From NCBI GenBank assembly GCA_017550535.1, contig JAFZOS010000101.1, positions 124,001 to 188,000 of the forward strand: a stretch of DNA of 64,000 nt, given 5' to 3'. A program made the translations under genes and the position numbers. Each line of letters starts with the position of its first letter. Position 1 is the first letter of the stretch. This document shows positions 26,595 through 35,694 of the stretch, piece after piece. Below the pieces are notes generated by a model. That model ran no database searches and was not told the DNA's origin. It worked only from the letters and a program-made list of their open reading frames with translations. Source of the DNA: Lachnospiraceae bacterium (GTDB taxonomy: Bacteria; Bacillota; Clostridia; Lachnospirales; Lachnospiraceae).

Positions 26595-27215
26595 TCACTC
26601 ATCAACGTTTAAATTCTTTCCGATAAGCCCGTTAAAGGCTCCGTCTATCTTTGCTTCGGGATGACCTATAAGCCATTTGTTCCTTGCAAACAACAGCTTG
26701 TCCTCGGGTGTTGAATCAGCCTTGAAATCAAGGTCCGTGTTCGTTCCTTTGGGCAGTACAACTACTACCTTGAACTTATTTCCCTTGTAATTGCAGGGCG
26801 CATAATGAAGCGTAGTCGCAAAACACTCGACTGCCGTACCTGCGGGCAGGTAGAAGGCAACCATCTTAGAGGTATCATAGGTATAATCCTCCGTTACATC
26901 CGCTTCGCTTCCCCAGATCATTACCGCGTCGGTGACCGCTACATTGATCTCGGAGTCCCTGTGATACTCAACCGCATTGAGCAGCACGTTGTTACCGTTG
27001 CAATAGCCTATCTGGATAGGCATCCCTCCGTACAGGCTCTCAGCTATCTGCTTGTACTCGGGACATGCTTCCAATTCTGCTACGGAAGGCACATATACAA
27101 CATCACCCGGGCAGGGCGTGTCAGCCATTGCTTTGATGATATTTGAAAAATCAATACCTTTGATGACCCTTCCGTACTTCCTGAATTCAGGATCGTTGAC
27201 GCTTAAAATCTTCAC
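26595..27215 (-). CDS. DUF4867 family protein (cupin-like, sugar metabolism context)
   Basis: 206 residues that I recognise as DUF4867, with MKILSVNDPEFRKYGRVIKG at the start and a beta-rich core (ECFATTLHYAPCNYKG) that looks cupin-like. No signal or membrane helix. The family commonly accompanies sugar isomerase genes; no reaction is known to me. It is first in the operon with the isomerase and probably controlled by the ROK repressor whose operator-like dyad lies upstream (27303-27329). Confidence 0.75.
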   Translation of the reverse strand: MKILSVNDPEFRKYGRVIKGIDFSNIIKAMADTPCPGDVVYVPSVAELEACPEYKQIAESLYGGMPIQIGYCNGNNVLLNAVEYHRDSEINVAVTDAVMIWGSEADVTEDYTYDTSKMVAFYLPAGTAVECFATTLHYAPCNYKGNKFKVVVVLPKGTNTDLDFKADSTPEDKLLFARNKWLIGHPEAKIDGAFNGLIGKNLNVDE

Positions 27216-27302
27216 TTGAAAATCTCCTTTCCTATACTTTGTGATACCCCTTACGAAGTTGATGCTATCACTATTTATGTAGGTTAGTCAACGCTAATCG
27301 AG

Positions 27303-27337
27303 CAATTAGTTTACTTATTAAACGAATTGATTTATAC
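27303..27337. promoter_or_regulatory. ROK-type operator dyad overlapping the promoter of the ROK gene
   Basis: Inverted repeat CAATTAGTTTA / TAAACGAATTG (27303-27313 and 27319-27329), 10 of 11 bases matching, with a 5-base centre. It resembles XylR (ROK) operators. It lies between TTTACT (27310-27315) and TATACT (27332-27337), a plus-strand promoter with 16-base spacing. A minus-strand TTGACT (27286-27291) for the isomerase operon is just beside it, so one bound repressor could shut both directions. Confidence 0.65.
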
Positions 27338-27390
27338 TATTGTCAACTTAAACCTGACTCTTCGGTTTTTATCTTAAGAAAGGATATCCT

Positions 27391-28554
27391 ATGATAACCG
27401 GCAGCAAGGCAATGATAAGGGATATAAACTCGCATCTTGTACTGGAAACGGTGCTTAACGAAGGACCGATATCCCGTGCTGCCATTTCGGTCAAATTAGG
27501 CCTTACAAAGGCAACGATATCCGCCATAGTCGCCGACCTTATCGACAGGCAGTTCATACGTGAGATAGGCTCTGACGATACATCTCTGGGCCGTAAGCCG
27601 ATACTGCTTGAATTCTGCAAAGAAAACGGCCACATAATATCGATCGACCTTGGCGTAAACACGATTACCGCCTTCACCTCAGATTTAAAGGGCAACGACT
27701 GCGGCCTTAAGATGTTCCCGAACAACTACACAAGGGACAACATAATAAGCGGCCTTATATATATCATAAACTTAAGCCTTGCGGAGCTCCCTGAAACGCC
27801 GTTCGGTCTGGCAGGCATCGCTATCGGCGTTCACGGAGTCACGAACGGAAATGAAATACTGTTTGCTCCCTATTACGATTACTCGGGACTTCCGTTTGCG
27901 GACAGGTTAAGCGAGCATTTTGAGGTTCCCGTCTTTCTGGAAAACGAAGCCAACCTGTCGGTCATAGGCGAAAAATGCTTCTGCTACAACGTTCCCAATA
28001 TGATAGGGTTAAGCGTTCATTCAGGTGTCGGTGCGGGCATAATCATAGACGGAAAGCTGTATACGGGAATAAACGGCAATGCCGGTGAGATAGGTCATAC
28101 GATAATAAACGTTGACGGGCGCAAGTGCCCCTGCGGCAACCACGGATGCCTTGAGCAGTACGCCTCCGAGCGTGCGATTCTTACTGATTATGCTGAAATA
28201 CGAGAACTTGAAAAGGTTACGATCGAGGAATTCGTAGCTGCCTATAATTCAGGCGACAAGACAGCATCCGACCTGGTCGACCAGTTTGTGCGCTATACGG
28301 CCGTTGCCGTAAACAATCTTTTAAACACTTTCAATCCCGACGTTATAGTCATAAACTCCGGTTTCACGATAAATATACCGGAACTTCACGAACGCATCCG
28401 CGACCAGCTGAAAAACCGGATGAACAAGTATTGTACTCTTGTTCCATCCGGTCTTCAGGATATTTCCATATTACTTGGCGGGGTATGCCTTATAATCAAG
28501 GATTACTTAGGTGTTGATTACTCAGCTCCGAACAGTGATTTTATGATGGGTTAG
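27391..28554 (+). CDS. ROK family transcriptional repressor (XylR/NagC-like)
   Basis: 387 residues with AAAGGA 7 bases before the ATG. N-terminal winged helix-turn-helix (about 10-70, GPISRAAISVKLGLTKATIS), then a ROK domain with the nucleotide/sugar-fold motif IDLGVNTITAFTSDLKG, the ENEANLSVIGE sugar-site region and zinc-site motif CPCGNHGCLEQYAS. Sugar-responsive cytoplasmic regulator. It is divergent from the DUF4867/isomerase operon, with an operator-like dyad in between, so it probably controls both itself and that operon. Confidence 0.93.
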   Translation: MITGSKAMIRDINSHLVLETVLNEGPISRAAISVKLGLTKATISAIVADLIDRQFIREIGSDDTSLGRKPILLEFCKENGHIISIDLGVNTITAFTSDLKGNDCGLKMFPNNYTRDNIISGLIYIINLSLAELPETPFGLAGIAIGVHGVTNGNEILFAPYYDYSGLPFADRLSEHFEVPVFLENEANLSVIGEKCFCYNVPNMIGLSVHSGVGAGIIIDGKLYTGINGNAGEIGHTIINVDGRKCPCGNHGCLEQYASERAILTDYAEIRELEKVTIEEFVAAYNSGDKTASDLVDQFVRYTAVAVNNLLNTFNPDVIVINSGFTINIPELHERIRDQLKNRMNKYCTLVPSGLQDISILLGGVCLIIKDYLGVDYSAPNSDFMMG

Positions 28555-28584
28555 CATTAAGTACTGCAGAAAGGTTTATCAAGG

Positions 28585-30906
28585 GTGAAAGATAAAAGAC
28601 TCAATATCGCATTGATGGTTGGAGCATTTAACAACTATTTTACCCGCCGGCTCTGTAAAGGCGCCATGGCTGCAGCTGCGGAGACAGACAGTAATCTTGT
28701 GATCTTCCCCGGCAGATATTTCAATCCGCCCTTTTTTGATAAGAGCATAAATGATTATGACTATCAGTTCAATGACATATTTAATTACGCACAGAAATCC
28801 GGATTTGATGCTTTTCTTATAGATATCAGCACGATCGGTATGCATATGAGTCCCGAACAGAAGGAAGATATCCTGCGTTTGTTTATTGATGCACCGGTCA
28901 TTCTGCTCACTTCGCACAGAGAAGGTTATCCCAGCGTATGTTTTGACAACAGGGTAGGTCTTGCTGAGGGCATACGTCATCTTATTATAGACCATCACTG
29001 CAAAAAGATCGGCTTTATGAAAGGTCCGGCGGGCACTCCCGATGCTATCGAACGTCATCTGGTTTACCGTCAGGTCCTGAAAGAATGCGGAATGGATGTC
29101 GATCCGTCGCTTGAGGGTCAGGGCGATTTTTCCCCTTTCTGTGAAGATGAAGTCGAAAAGCTGCTTGATGCACATCCCGATATGGACGGAATGGTCTTTG
29201 CAAATGATTATATGGCAACAGGCGGTTATCGGGTCTTTGAAAGGCGCGGCCTTAAGATCGGCAAAGACATACACGTGATGGGCTTTGATGATGCGGACTG
29301 TGCATCCATAGTCGAGCCTAATATCACTACGGTACGCGCGGATGCTGCCAGTCTCGGATACAAGGCAGTCAAATCCGTTAAAAGCATTCTGTCGGGGAAA
29401 GTATCTGATGTTACGATCAATTCAACTTTGATAAAAAGGCAGTCCTGCGGATGCCTTAACGAGGATCATTCTGTCCTGCCGCTTACTCTTGCGGACATTC
29501 AGGACCGGTCTCGTCACGGCAAAACAATGGAAACGATTCTAGCCTATATTTTCAACGGAAATGATTATGAAGAAGGCGCTGCAAAAATAGAAGGGCTTCT
29601 TAAGCTGTTTATTGAATATGTATCAGACAGTTTAAGTGACGATCCGGCACAGTATGAGGATGCAATGCAGAAACTGATACTTGTCGGAACCGAGCTCTGC
29701 CGGACAAAGCTTGAACCGTTTACCAATATAGACAAAGTCTATTATCTTCTGGATCGCTTTTACCGGCTTATGGCGCAGTATAACGGCGATGAACACTGGC
29801 ATCGTATCTTTTTTGAGGCATATCAGCTGATGTACAACAATGAAGCCGTCAATTCACGAAAAAGCGTCGATAAGATGCAGGGAGATGTGGAATTGTTAAA
29901 CTATGTCACGACCACATTCCTGCGGGACATATTAAACTATGCCGTTTCAGATGATGTCATGTTTTCATCCATGATCGAAACACTGGCAAGCTACGGGTTT
30001 TACAGCACATATCTGTTCCGGTTTGTATTCAGGCGTACGGTCAGAAAAAACGAGCATGCGGAGATTCCCGAAAACATGCTGCTTAAGGCATATCAGAACG
30101 ACGGAGAAGTATTTACTCCGGAAGGCGAGAAGCAGGTGATTCTTCTTGATGACCTGTTTATCAATATGTTTGCAGATCGCAAAAAGCAGACCTGTGCCGT
30201 TGCTTCCATGCTGTTTTCCGGGGAAGAACAGTACGGATTCATGGTTTTCGAGGTAAATGAGACAAATATCAACTATGTCATGACCAGTGTATATCAGACA
30301 AGTGCAGCCATAAAGACCGTTGAGCTTCTTAAAAACCGTGAGGATAATGAAAAGAAGCTGAAAAGAAGCCTTAAAAAGATAAGAGAAGCAAACGAGATCC
30401 TCGATGAGTTATCCAAATCCGACGAACTGACCCAGCTTCTTAACAGAAGAGGATTCCTTACCATGGTCCGCGATGAGATAGAAAAGCCGGAAAACGAAGG
30501 AAAGACCGGTGTGCTGATCTTTGCCGATATGAACAATTTAAAAGTAATAAATGACAGGTTCGGACATGACGACGGTGATTTTTCCCTACGTATGGTCGCG
30601 GATATACTTAAGAAAAGCTTTGGTGAAAATGATCCTGTCGTAGCACGTTTCGGAGGAGACGAATTCTGCGTCTTCTATATCGAAGATCGGGAAATCACAT
30701 CATATGAGCAGATACGTACGAGGGTAAAAGAAGAGACCGAAAGGCAGAATGCAGCTACCGATAAGGTTTATTATGTTTCCGTAAGTATGGGATTTTGCAG
30801 GTTTGAATGCAACCTGAATGTCGAACTATCCGATATGCTTGATAAAGCCGACGCCGATCTGTACGAAGATAAAAAGAATAAAAGAGAAAGCATATTCAAA
30901 ACATGA
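28585..30906 (+). CDS. LacI-type sugar-binding domain fused to GGDEF (diguanylate cyclase)
   Basis: 773 residues from a GTG with AAAGG about 10 bases upstream. Residues 1-290 form a LacI/GalR-type Peripla_BP domain (MVFANDYMATGGYRVFERRG, IHVMGFDDADCASIVEPNIT) without a DNA-binding HTH or signal peptide, so cytoplasmic. A helical and GAF-like middle section leads to a coiled coil (NREDNEKKLKRSLKKIREAN). The C-terminal GGDEF domain has an intact FGGDEF active site (about 690) but no RxxD inhibition site at the usual place. Likely a sugar-controlled diguanylate cyclase. It follows the ROK repressor by 30 bases on the same strand. Confidence 0.88.
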   Translation: MKDKRLNIALMVGAFNNYFTRRLCKGAMAAAAETDSNLVIFPGRYFNPPFFDKSINDYDYQFNDIFNYAQKSGFDAFLIDISTIGMHMSPEQKEDILRLFIDAPVILLTSHREGYPSVCFDNRVGLAEGIRHLIIDHHCKKIGFMKGPAGTPDAIERHLVYRQVLKECGMDVDPSLEGQGDFSPFCEDEVEKLLDAHPDMDGMVFANDYMATGGYRVFERRGLKIGKDIHVMGFDDADCASIVEPNITTVRADAASLGYKAVKSVKSILSGKVSDVTINSTLIKRQSCGCLNEDHSVLPLTLADIQDRSRHGKTMETILAYIFNGNDYEEGAAKIEGLLKLFIEYVSDSLSDDPAQYEDAMQKLILVGTELCRTKLEPFTNIDKVYYLLDRFYRLMAQYNGDEHWHRIFFEAYQLMYNNEAVNSRKSVDKMQGDVELLNYVTTTFLRDILNYAVSDDVMFSSMIETLASYGFYSTYLFRFVFRRTVRKNEHAEIPENMLLKAYQNDGEVFTPEGEKQVILLDDLFINMFADRKKQTCAVASMLFSGEEQYGFMVFEVNETNINYVMTSVYQTSAAIKTVELLKNREDNEKKLKRSLKKIREANEILDELSKSDELTQLLNRRGFLTMVRDEIEKPENEGKTGVLIFADMNNLKVINDRFGHDDGDFSLRMVADILKKSFGENDPVVARFGGDEFCVFYIEDREITSYEQIRTRVKEETERQNAATDKVYYVSVSMGFCRFECNLNVELSDMLDKADADLYEDKKNKRESIFKT

Positions 30907-30926
30907 TGAAATGATCTTAAGTAAGA

Positions 30927-30959
30927 ACAGGGGGGGACGGAATAACCGTCCCCCCTGTC
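30927..30959. terminator. Bidirectional hairpin between GGDEF and xylB genes
   Basis: Stem built on ACAGGGGGGACGG and its complement (one extra G bulge) around AATAA, placed between two converging genes. Its GGGGACGG core matches the large palindromes elsewhere in the window. No strong T run on either side. Confidence 0.7.
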
Positions 30960-30985
30960 TTAAGCATTTATCATTTCAGCGTTGA

Positions 30986-32458
30986 TCATTCAGCCCCGAA
31001 CAGTGATTTCATAGTAGGATAAAGCTTCTTAAAATACTGGTAACGCTTCTCATACTTTGCCGTAAGCTCAGGATCGGGCTTAACCACATCAATAACCTTT
31101 ACAAGCTTGTCAGCCGCTTCCTCAACAGATGCATATTCACCGCAGCCTACCGCGGCAAGGATCGCTCCGCCGTAGCCCGGACCTTCCTCCGATTCGATGA
31201 CTTCAACCGGGATACCCAGAACATTGGCCATCATCTTCTTCCAAAGGGGAGATTTTGCGCCGCCGCCGCATATCTTGGTGCTTTCTATCTTAATGCCCTG
31301 TGACCTTGCAACCTCGAAAGAATCACGGATGCCGAAGCATACGCCCTCGAGCACGGCCTGGGTCATGTCGGCCCTTGTTGAATCCATTGTCATGCCGATG
31401 AATACCGCCCTTGCATCGGGGTTGTTGTGAGGTGAGCGCTCGCCCATAAGATAAGGCATGTAGTACACGTGATTCTCACCGAGCTTGTCATCTGTTATAG
31501 GCGCCTGTTCCTTTGCAAAATCGGTCGTTCCGATGATATCTTCCATCCACCACTTGTTACATGATGCTGCGGAAAGCATGCAGCCCATCAGATGGTAATG
31601 TCCGTCCGAATGTGCAAATGCGTGGAGTGCGTTCTTATCATCAACTGTGAATTCCTTACTTGAAATGAATATCGTTCCGCTGGTGCCGAGTGAGATGTTG
31701 CAGCGTCCGTCGCCCACGGTTCCCGTACCGATAGCTGCGGCCGCATTGTCGCCTGCGCCCGCGATGATCTTTACTTCCTTTGAGAAACCGAGTTCATCGG
31801 CGATCTCGGGTTTGATGTTTCCGACTACCTCATAGCTTTCGAAAATCTTCGCAAGCTGTGATTCCTTAACGGAGCAGATCTCCATCATTTCCTTTGACCA
31901 GCATTTATTCTTAACATCGAAAAGCAGCATGCCCGAAGCATCCGATACATCGGTACAGTGAACGCCTGAAAGCTTGTATGCGAGATAATCTTTCGGGAGC
32001 ATTATCTTTTCGATCTTTGCAAAATTATCCGGCTCGTTTTCCTTCATCCACAGGATCTTTGGAGCGGTGAAGCCCGCAAATGCGATATTGGCCGTGTACT
32101 GCGACAGCTTGTCCTTGCCGATCACGTTATTAAGGTAATCCGTTTCCTTGCCGGTACGTCCGTCGTTCCACAGGATCGCTGGACGGATAACATTATCGTC
32201 CTTGTCAAGCACTACAAGTCCGTGCATCTGACCGCCGAAGCTGATGCCTGCGATCTTTGACTTATCACACTCGCTTGTCAGTTCCTTAAGTCCTGCCATT
32301 GACTGCTCCCACCAGTCCTCGGGTTTCTGCTCCGACCAGCCCGGATGCGGGAAACTTAACGGATACTCTTTGGATACGATCTTCTCGATCTTTCCGTTTC
32401 CGTCCATAAGCAGCATCTTAACAGCACTTGTTCCTAAATCCACACCAATATATAACAT
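30986..32458 (-). CDS. xylB: Xylulokinase
   Basis: 490 residues, normal length. FGGY-family kinase with YIGVDLGTSAVKMLLMDG at the phosphate-binding start, the xylulokinase-typical GISFGGQMHGLVVLD, and GAGDNAAAAIGTG plus SLGTSGTIF in the second half. Converts D-xylulose to D-xylulose 5-phosphate in the cytoplasm. AAAGGAGG precedes the ATG, and a 34-bp-arm palindrome ends only a few bases before that site. Directly downstream of the GH3 gene, fitting a xylo-oligosaccharide pathway. No xylA is present in this window. Confidence 0.95.
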   Translation of the reverse strand: MLYIGVDLGTSAVKMLLMDGNGKIEKIVSKEYPLSFPHPGWSEQKPEDWWEQSMAGLKELTSECDKSKIAGISFGGQMHGLVVLDKDDNVIRPAILWNDGRTGKETDYLNNVIGKDKLSQYTANIAFAGFTAPKILWMKENEPDNFAKIEKIMLPKDYLAYKLSGVHCTDVSDASGMLLFDVKNKCWSKEMMEICSVKESQLAKIFESYEVVGNIKPEIADELGFSKEVKIIAGAGDNAAAAIGTGTVGDGRCNISLGTSGTIFISSKEFTVDDKNALHAFAHSDGHYHLMGCMLSAASCNKWWMEDIIGTTDFAKEQAPITDDKLGENHVYYMPYLMGERSPHNNPDARAVFIGMTMDSTRADMTQAVLEGVCFGIRDSFEVARSQGIKIESTKICGGGAKSPLWKKMMANVLGIPVEVIESEEGPGYGGAILAAVGCGEYASVEEAADKLVKVIDVVKPDPELTAKYEKRYQYFKKLYPTMKSLFGAE

Positions 32459-32477
32459 ACCTGTCCTCCTTTAATTT

Positions 32478-32555
32478 TGGACCATGGGGACGGGGTTAGG
32501 GGGCCATTTTTTTGGAACCCCAAAAATGGCCCCCTAACCCCGTCCCCATGGTCCA
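32478..32555. repeat. Palindrome with 34-bp perfect arms upstream of xylB
   Basis: Arms 32478-32511 and 32522-32555 are exact reverse complements, with a 10-base loop. Each arm contains ACCATGGGGACGGGGTTAGG and ends in CCATTTTT. It shares the GGGGACGG core with copies 1 and 2 but differs in the inner half. It lies between the GH3 stop and xylB start, with only a few bases between the hairpin and the xylB ribosome site. Confidence 0.92.
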
Positions 32556-32559
32556 TTTT

Positions 32560-34698
32560 TTATATTGTAACTTCCACTTTAAGGGGTTCAACGCCGCCGA
32601 GTGAAACACTGACCTCATCCGGCTGGCTTACGCCCGCAAACAGGGTAAAGCTCTTTGAATCAAGCACCCGCTTACCCTCTTCGTTGTATTCCATAAATGC
32701 TTTTCCGGATATGGGAAGAGTCACCTTCTTCTCCTCTCCCGCATTAAGCGCAACCCTCTTAAATGCGCACAGGCTGTGGTTCCTTACCGCAAGCTTTGAC
32801 TCGTTGTCCTTTATGTATATCTGGATCACTTCCTCCAGTTCACGGTTGCTTTCATTCTTAATATCAACTGTAATATCGATATTTACCGCTTCAAGTACAT
32901 CATCCTTAACCGCCGTCTTTAAGGCATCCGTATCAAGCTCGGCCGACTTAATGCTTACCTTTCCGTAAGTAAGGCCGAAACCGAACGGATACTGGGCTTC
33001 ATGTTCCATGTATCTGTAGGTCCTGCCCTTCATCGAATAATCGGTAAATTCGGGAAGTTCATCAAGCGAATTGTAAAGTGTGACCGGCAGCTTGCCCGAC
33101 GGCGACTTTTTGCCGAACAGTATGTTTGCAAAAGCCTTTCCGCCGAAAGCTCCGGGATACCACGCCTGGATTATCGCCTTAACGTTGCTGGCTTCCTTTG
33201 CAAACTTAAGATCCATTGCGGAACCTGTCATTACCGCTATGACTATGGGCTTGCCCGTTGCTATGATCGCCTTTGCAAGCTCTGTCTGAGATTCGGGGAA
33301 GTTAAGGTCGACCTTGTCACCCGATGCATAGCTGTTTCCCGTATCACCCTCTTCACCTTCAAGGGTTTCGTCAAGACCCAGGACAAGTACCACGACATCC
33401 GAATGATTTGCAACAACCTTTGCTTCGGCAAGCCTGTCGTTCTTTACCGCAAGCGGTTCCACCCTGTCAAGGTACAGATGGCAGCCCTGAGAGTACAATA
33501 CGTTTGTATTGGAACCCACTTCATCCTGGATCCCTTCAAGGAGCGTAACATACCTTGAAGATGTTCCGTGGTAGTTGCCTATAAGCGCTACCCTGCTGTC
33601 GGCATCGGGTCCGATTACACCTATCGTATTAAGCTCTCCCTTGTTTATCGGAAGAAAATCATCGTTTTTAAGGAGTACCATCGCCTTTTCCGCAACCTCA
33701 AGCGCAAGCTCCCTGTGTTCCCGGCACTCAACCTTCTCGTAAGGGATGTCGTCATATTCGCCGGAATCAAACAGGCCGAGCATGAACCTTGTCGTATACA
33801 GACGTACACATGCCTTTGTAATGTCCTCCTCCGTCACAAGACCGTCATTATAGGCCTTCATCATATGTATGTAAGTATTTCCACAGTTGACATCGCAGCC
33901 CTTCTTAAGCGCAAGGGCAGCTGATTCTTCAACAGTCTTCGTAACCATATGGTGTTCATGGAAATCCCTTATCGCCCAGCAGTCGGAAACAAAATGGCCT
34001 TCAAAGCCCCATTCGCCGCGTAAGATGTTTTCCATAAGCTCCGTGTGCGCACAGCAGGGCTCACCGTTCGTGCGGTTATAAGCACCCATAACTGCCTCAA
34101 CCTTTGCTTCCTTAACGCATTCCTCAAAGGCGGGAAGGTATGTTTCCCTCATATCCTTTTTACTTGCTTTTGCATCAAACTCATGCCTTATCGCCTCGGG
34201 TCCCGAATGAACCGCAAAGTGCTTTGCGCAGGCCGCAGTCCGCAGGCATTCGCCATTGCCCTGAAGGCCCCTTACATACGCAGCTCCCAGCTTTGATGTA
34301 AGGTAAGGATCTTCTCCAAGGGTCTCATGTCCGCGGCCCCACCTTGGATCACGGAATATATTGATGTTTGGCGACCACATCGTAAGCCCCTTGTAAATGT
34401 CCCTGTCGCCTTCCTCTGAAACTGCATTGTACTTGGCCCTGGCCTCGGTGGATACAACCTCTCCGACCTTTTCACTCATCTCCTCATCAAACACCGCAGC
34501 CATTGCTATCGCCTGCGGGAACACGGTTGCCTGGCCGGCCCTGGCCACTCCGTGGAGCGCTTCATTCCACCAGTTATAGGCCGGTATGCTCAGCCTTTCT
34601 ATAGCGGGAGAATCATACCTTAACTGACTGGCCTTTTCCTCAACCGTCATCATACCCACGAGCTTTTCGGCCTTTTTCCTTGCCTCTTCTCTTGTCAT
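32560..34698 (-). CDS. Glycoside hydrolase family 3, probable beta-xylosidase
   Basis: 712 residues, normal for a three-domain GH3 enzyme: TIM-barrel with nucleophile Asp in HFVSDCWAIRDF (about residue 240), alpha/beta sandwich, and C-terminal fibronectin type III-like domain (about 600-712). The sequence AYNRTNGEPCCAH and the SDCWA form of the nucleophile motif are those I associate with GH3 xylosidases rather than beta-glucosidases. No signal peptide, so it acts on imported xylo-oligosaccharides. The neighbouring xylB supports the assignment. Arabinofuranosidase or mixed activity cannot be excluded. Confidence 0.88.
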   Translation of the reverse strand: MTREEARKKAEKLVGMMTVEEKASQLRYDSPAIERLSIPAYNWWNEALHGVARAGQATVFPQAIAMAAVFDEEMSEKVGEVVSTEARAKYNAVSEEGDRDIYKGLTMWSPNINIFRDPRWGRGHETLGEDPYLTSKLGAAYVRGLQGNGECLRTAACAKHFAVHSGPEAIRHEFDAKASKKDMRETYLPAFEECVKEAKVEAVMGAYNRTNGEPCCAHTELMENILRGEWGFEGHFVSDCWAIRDFHEHHMVTKTVEESAALALKKGCDVNCGNTYIHMMKAYNDGLVTEEDITKACVRLYTTRFMLGLFDSGEYDDIPYEKVECREHRELALEVAEKAMVLLKNDDFLPINKGELNTIGVIGPDADSRVALIGNYHGTSSRYVTLLEGIQDEVGSNTNVLYSQGCHLYLDRVEPLAVKNDRLAEAKVVANHSDVVVLVLGLDETLEGEEGDTGNSYASGDKVDLNFPESQTELAKAIIATGKPIVIAVMTGSAMDLKFAKEASNVKAIIQAWYPGAFGGKAFANILFGKKSPSGKLPVTLYNSLDELPEFTDYSMKGRTYRYMEHEAQYPFGFGLTYGKVSIKSAELDTDALKTAVKDDVLEAVNIDITVDIKNESNRELEEVIQIYIKDNESKLAVRNHSLCAFKRVALNAGEEKKVTLPISGKAFMEYNEEGKRVLDSKSFTLFAGVSQPDEVSVSLGGVEPLKVEVTI

Positions 34699-34751
34699 TC
34701 CCTTCCTCTCTTCTTTCCCGGAATCCTCAATGCAACTTACAACTGCTTTTA

Positions 34752-35468
34752 TTATTCGGCGTCCTCCTCGGGTGCCGTTTCGTCTTCCTTATCGTCCTTC
34801 TCAAGGAATTTGTATGCAAATGCTGCCAATGCCGCACCGGCCAAAGGTCCCACTATGAATACCCATAAACATGAAAGTGCCGACTTGCCTGCAAAGATCG
34901 CAGGGCCTAAGCTCCTTGCCGGATTAACGCTGGTACCTGTAAGGCCTATGCCAAGGATATGTACCAGTGTAAGGGTGAGACCTATTATAAGGCCTCCGAA
35001 CGATCCGTGACCCGCTTTCTTTGAAGTAACTCCAAGGATAGTGAGCACGAAGATAAATGTAAGTATTATCTCAACTATAAGGCCTGCTGCCGCACTGCCG
35101 TTAACGCCTGCCAGTCCGTTTGATCCGTATCCGCCGGTAAGGTCATACACACCGCCGAGTCCGAATATCGCGGCAAGTAATGCGGAACCCACGATCGAGC
35201 CCAGGCACTGCGCCACTACATAGCAGCCGAAATCCGCGCCGCTTATGCCGCCACTCATATATACTCCGAGCGATACTGCGGGATTGATATGACAACCGGA
35301 AATATTTCCGATGCAGTAAGCCATACCTACTATAACAAGACCGAATGCAAGAGCGGTAAGCAGATAACCGCACCCGTAAGTGCTGTCACAGCCCACGAGC
35401 ATAGCCGTTCCGCATCCCATAAAAACAAGAACCAGAGTACCGATAAATTCAGCAACGTATTTCTTCAT
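34752..35468 (-). CDS. Aquaporin (MIP family, AqpZ-like)
   Basis: 238 residues, six membrane helices and both NPA boxes: GCHINPAVSLG (about 68) and GTSVNPARSLGPA (about 180). The residues around the boxes look more like water channels (AqpZ) than glycerol facilitators, which normally have a GlpF-type Asp after the second NPAR. The C-terminus is acidic. Inner-membrane water channel. It is upstream of the GH3 gene on the same strand with a 53-base gap. Confidence 0.88.
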   Translation of the reverse strand: MKKYVAEFIGTLVLVFMGCGTAMLVGCDSTYGCGYLLTALAFGLVIVGMAYCIGNISGCHINPAVSLGVYMSGGISGADFGCYVVAQCLGSIVGSALLAAIFGLGGVYDLTGGYGSNGLAGVNGSAAAGLIVEIILTFIFVLTILGVTSKKAGHGSFGGLIIGLTLTLVHILGIGLTGTSVNPARSLGPAIFAGKSALSCLWVFIVGPLAGAALAAFAYKFLEKDDKEDETAPEEDAE

Positions 35469-35597
35469 CCCAGTAATCTCCCTTCTCCATAAAGAAATGT
35501 GCAGCTATATCTGCCATTACAGAAAATATACCACAGTAACACTTTGATATGCAAGCATGCCCTATGCTCAGGGTACGATCCAATGTGTCATTTAGTC

Positions 35598-35626
35598 TTG
35601 CGAAGCGGCATTTATATATGTATAAT
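35598..35626 (+). promoter_or_regulatory. Promoter of the CofE-like gene
   Basis: TTGCGA (35598-35603), 17 bases, TATAAT (35621-35626), 69 bases before the ATG at 35695. A small hairpin (TGCGG/CCGCA) follows in the leader. Confidence 0.65.
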
Positions 35627-35694
35627 TGATTCTGCGGGATTTATACCGCACAAAATTAGCAGATACAGGGCTTTTAAAGGAAGAAGGTATAATT

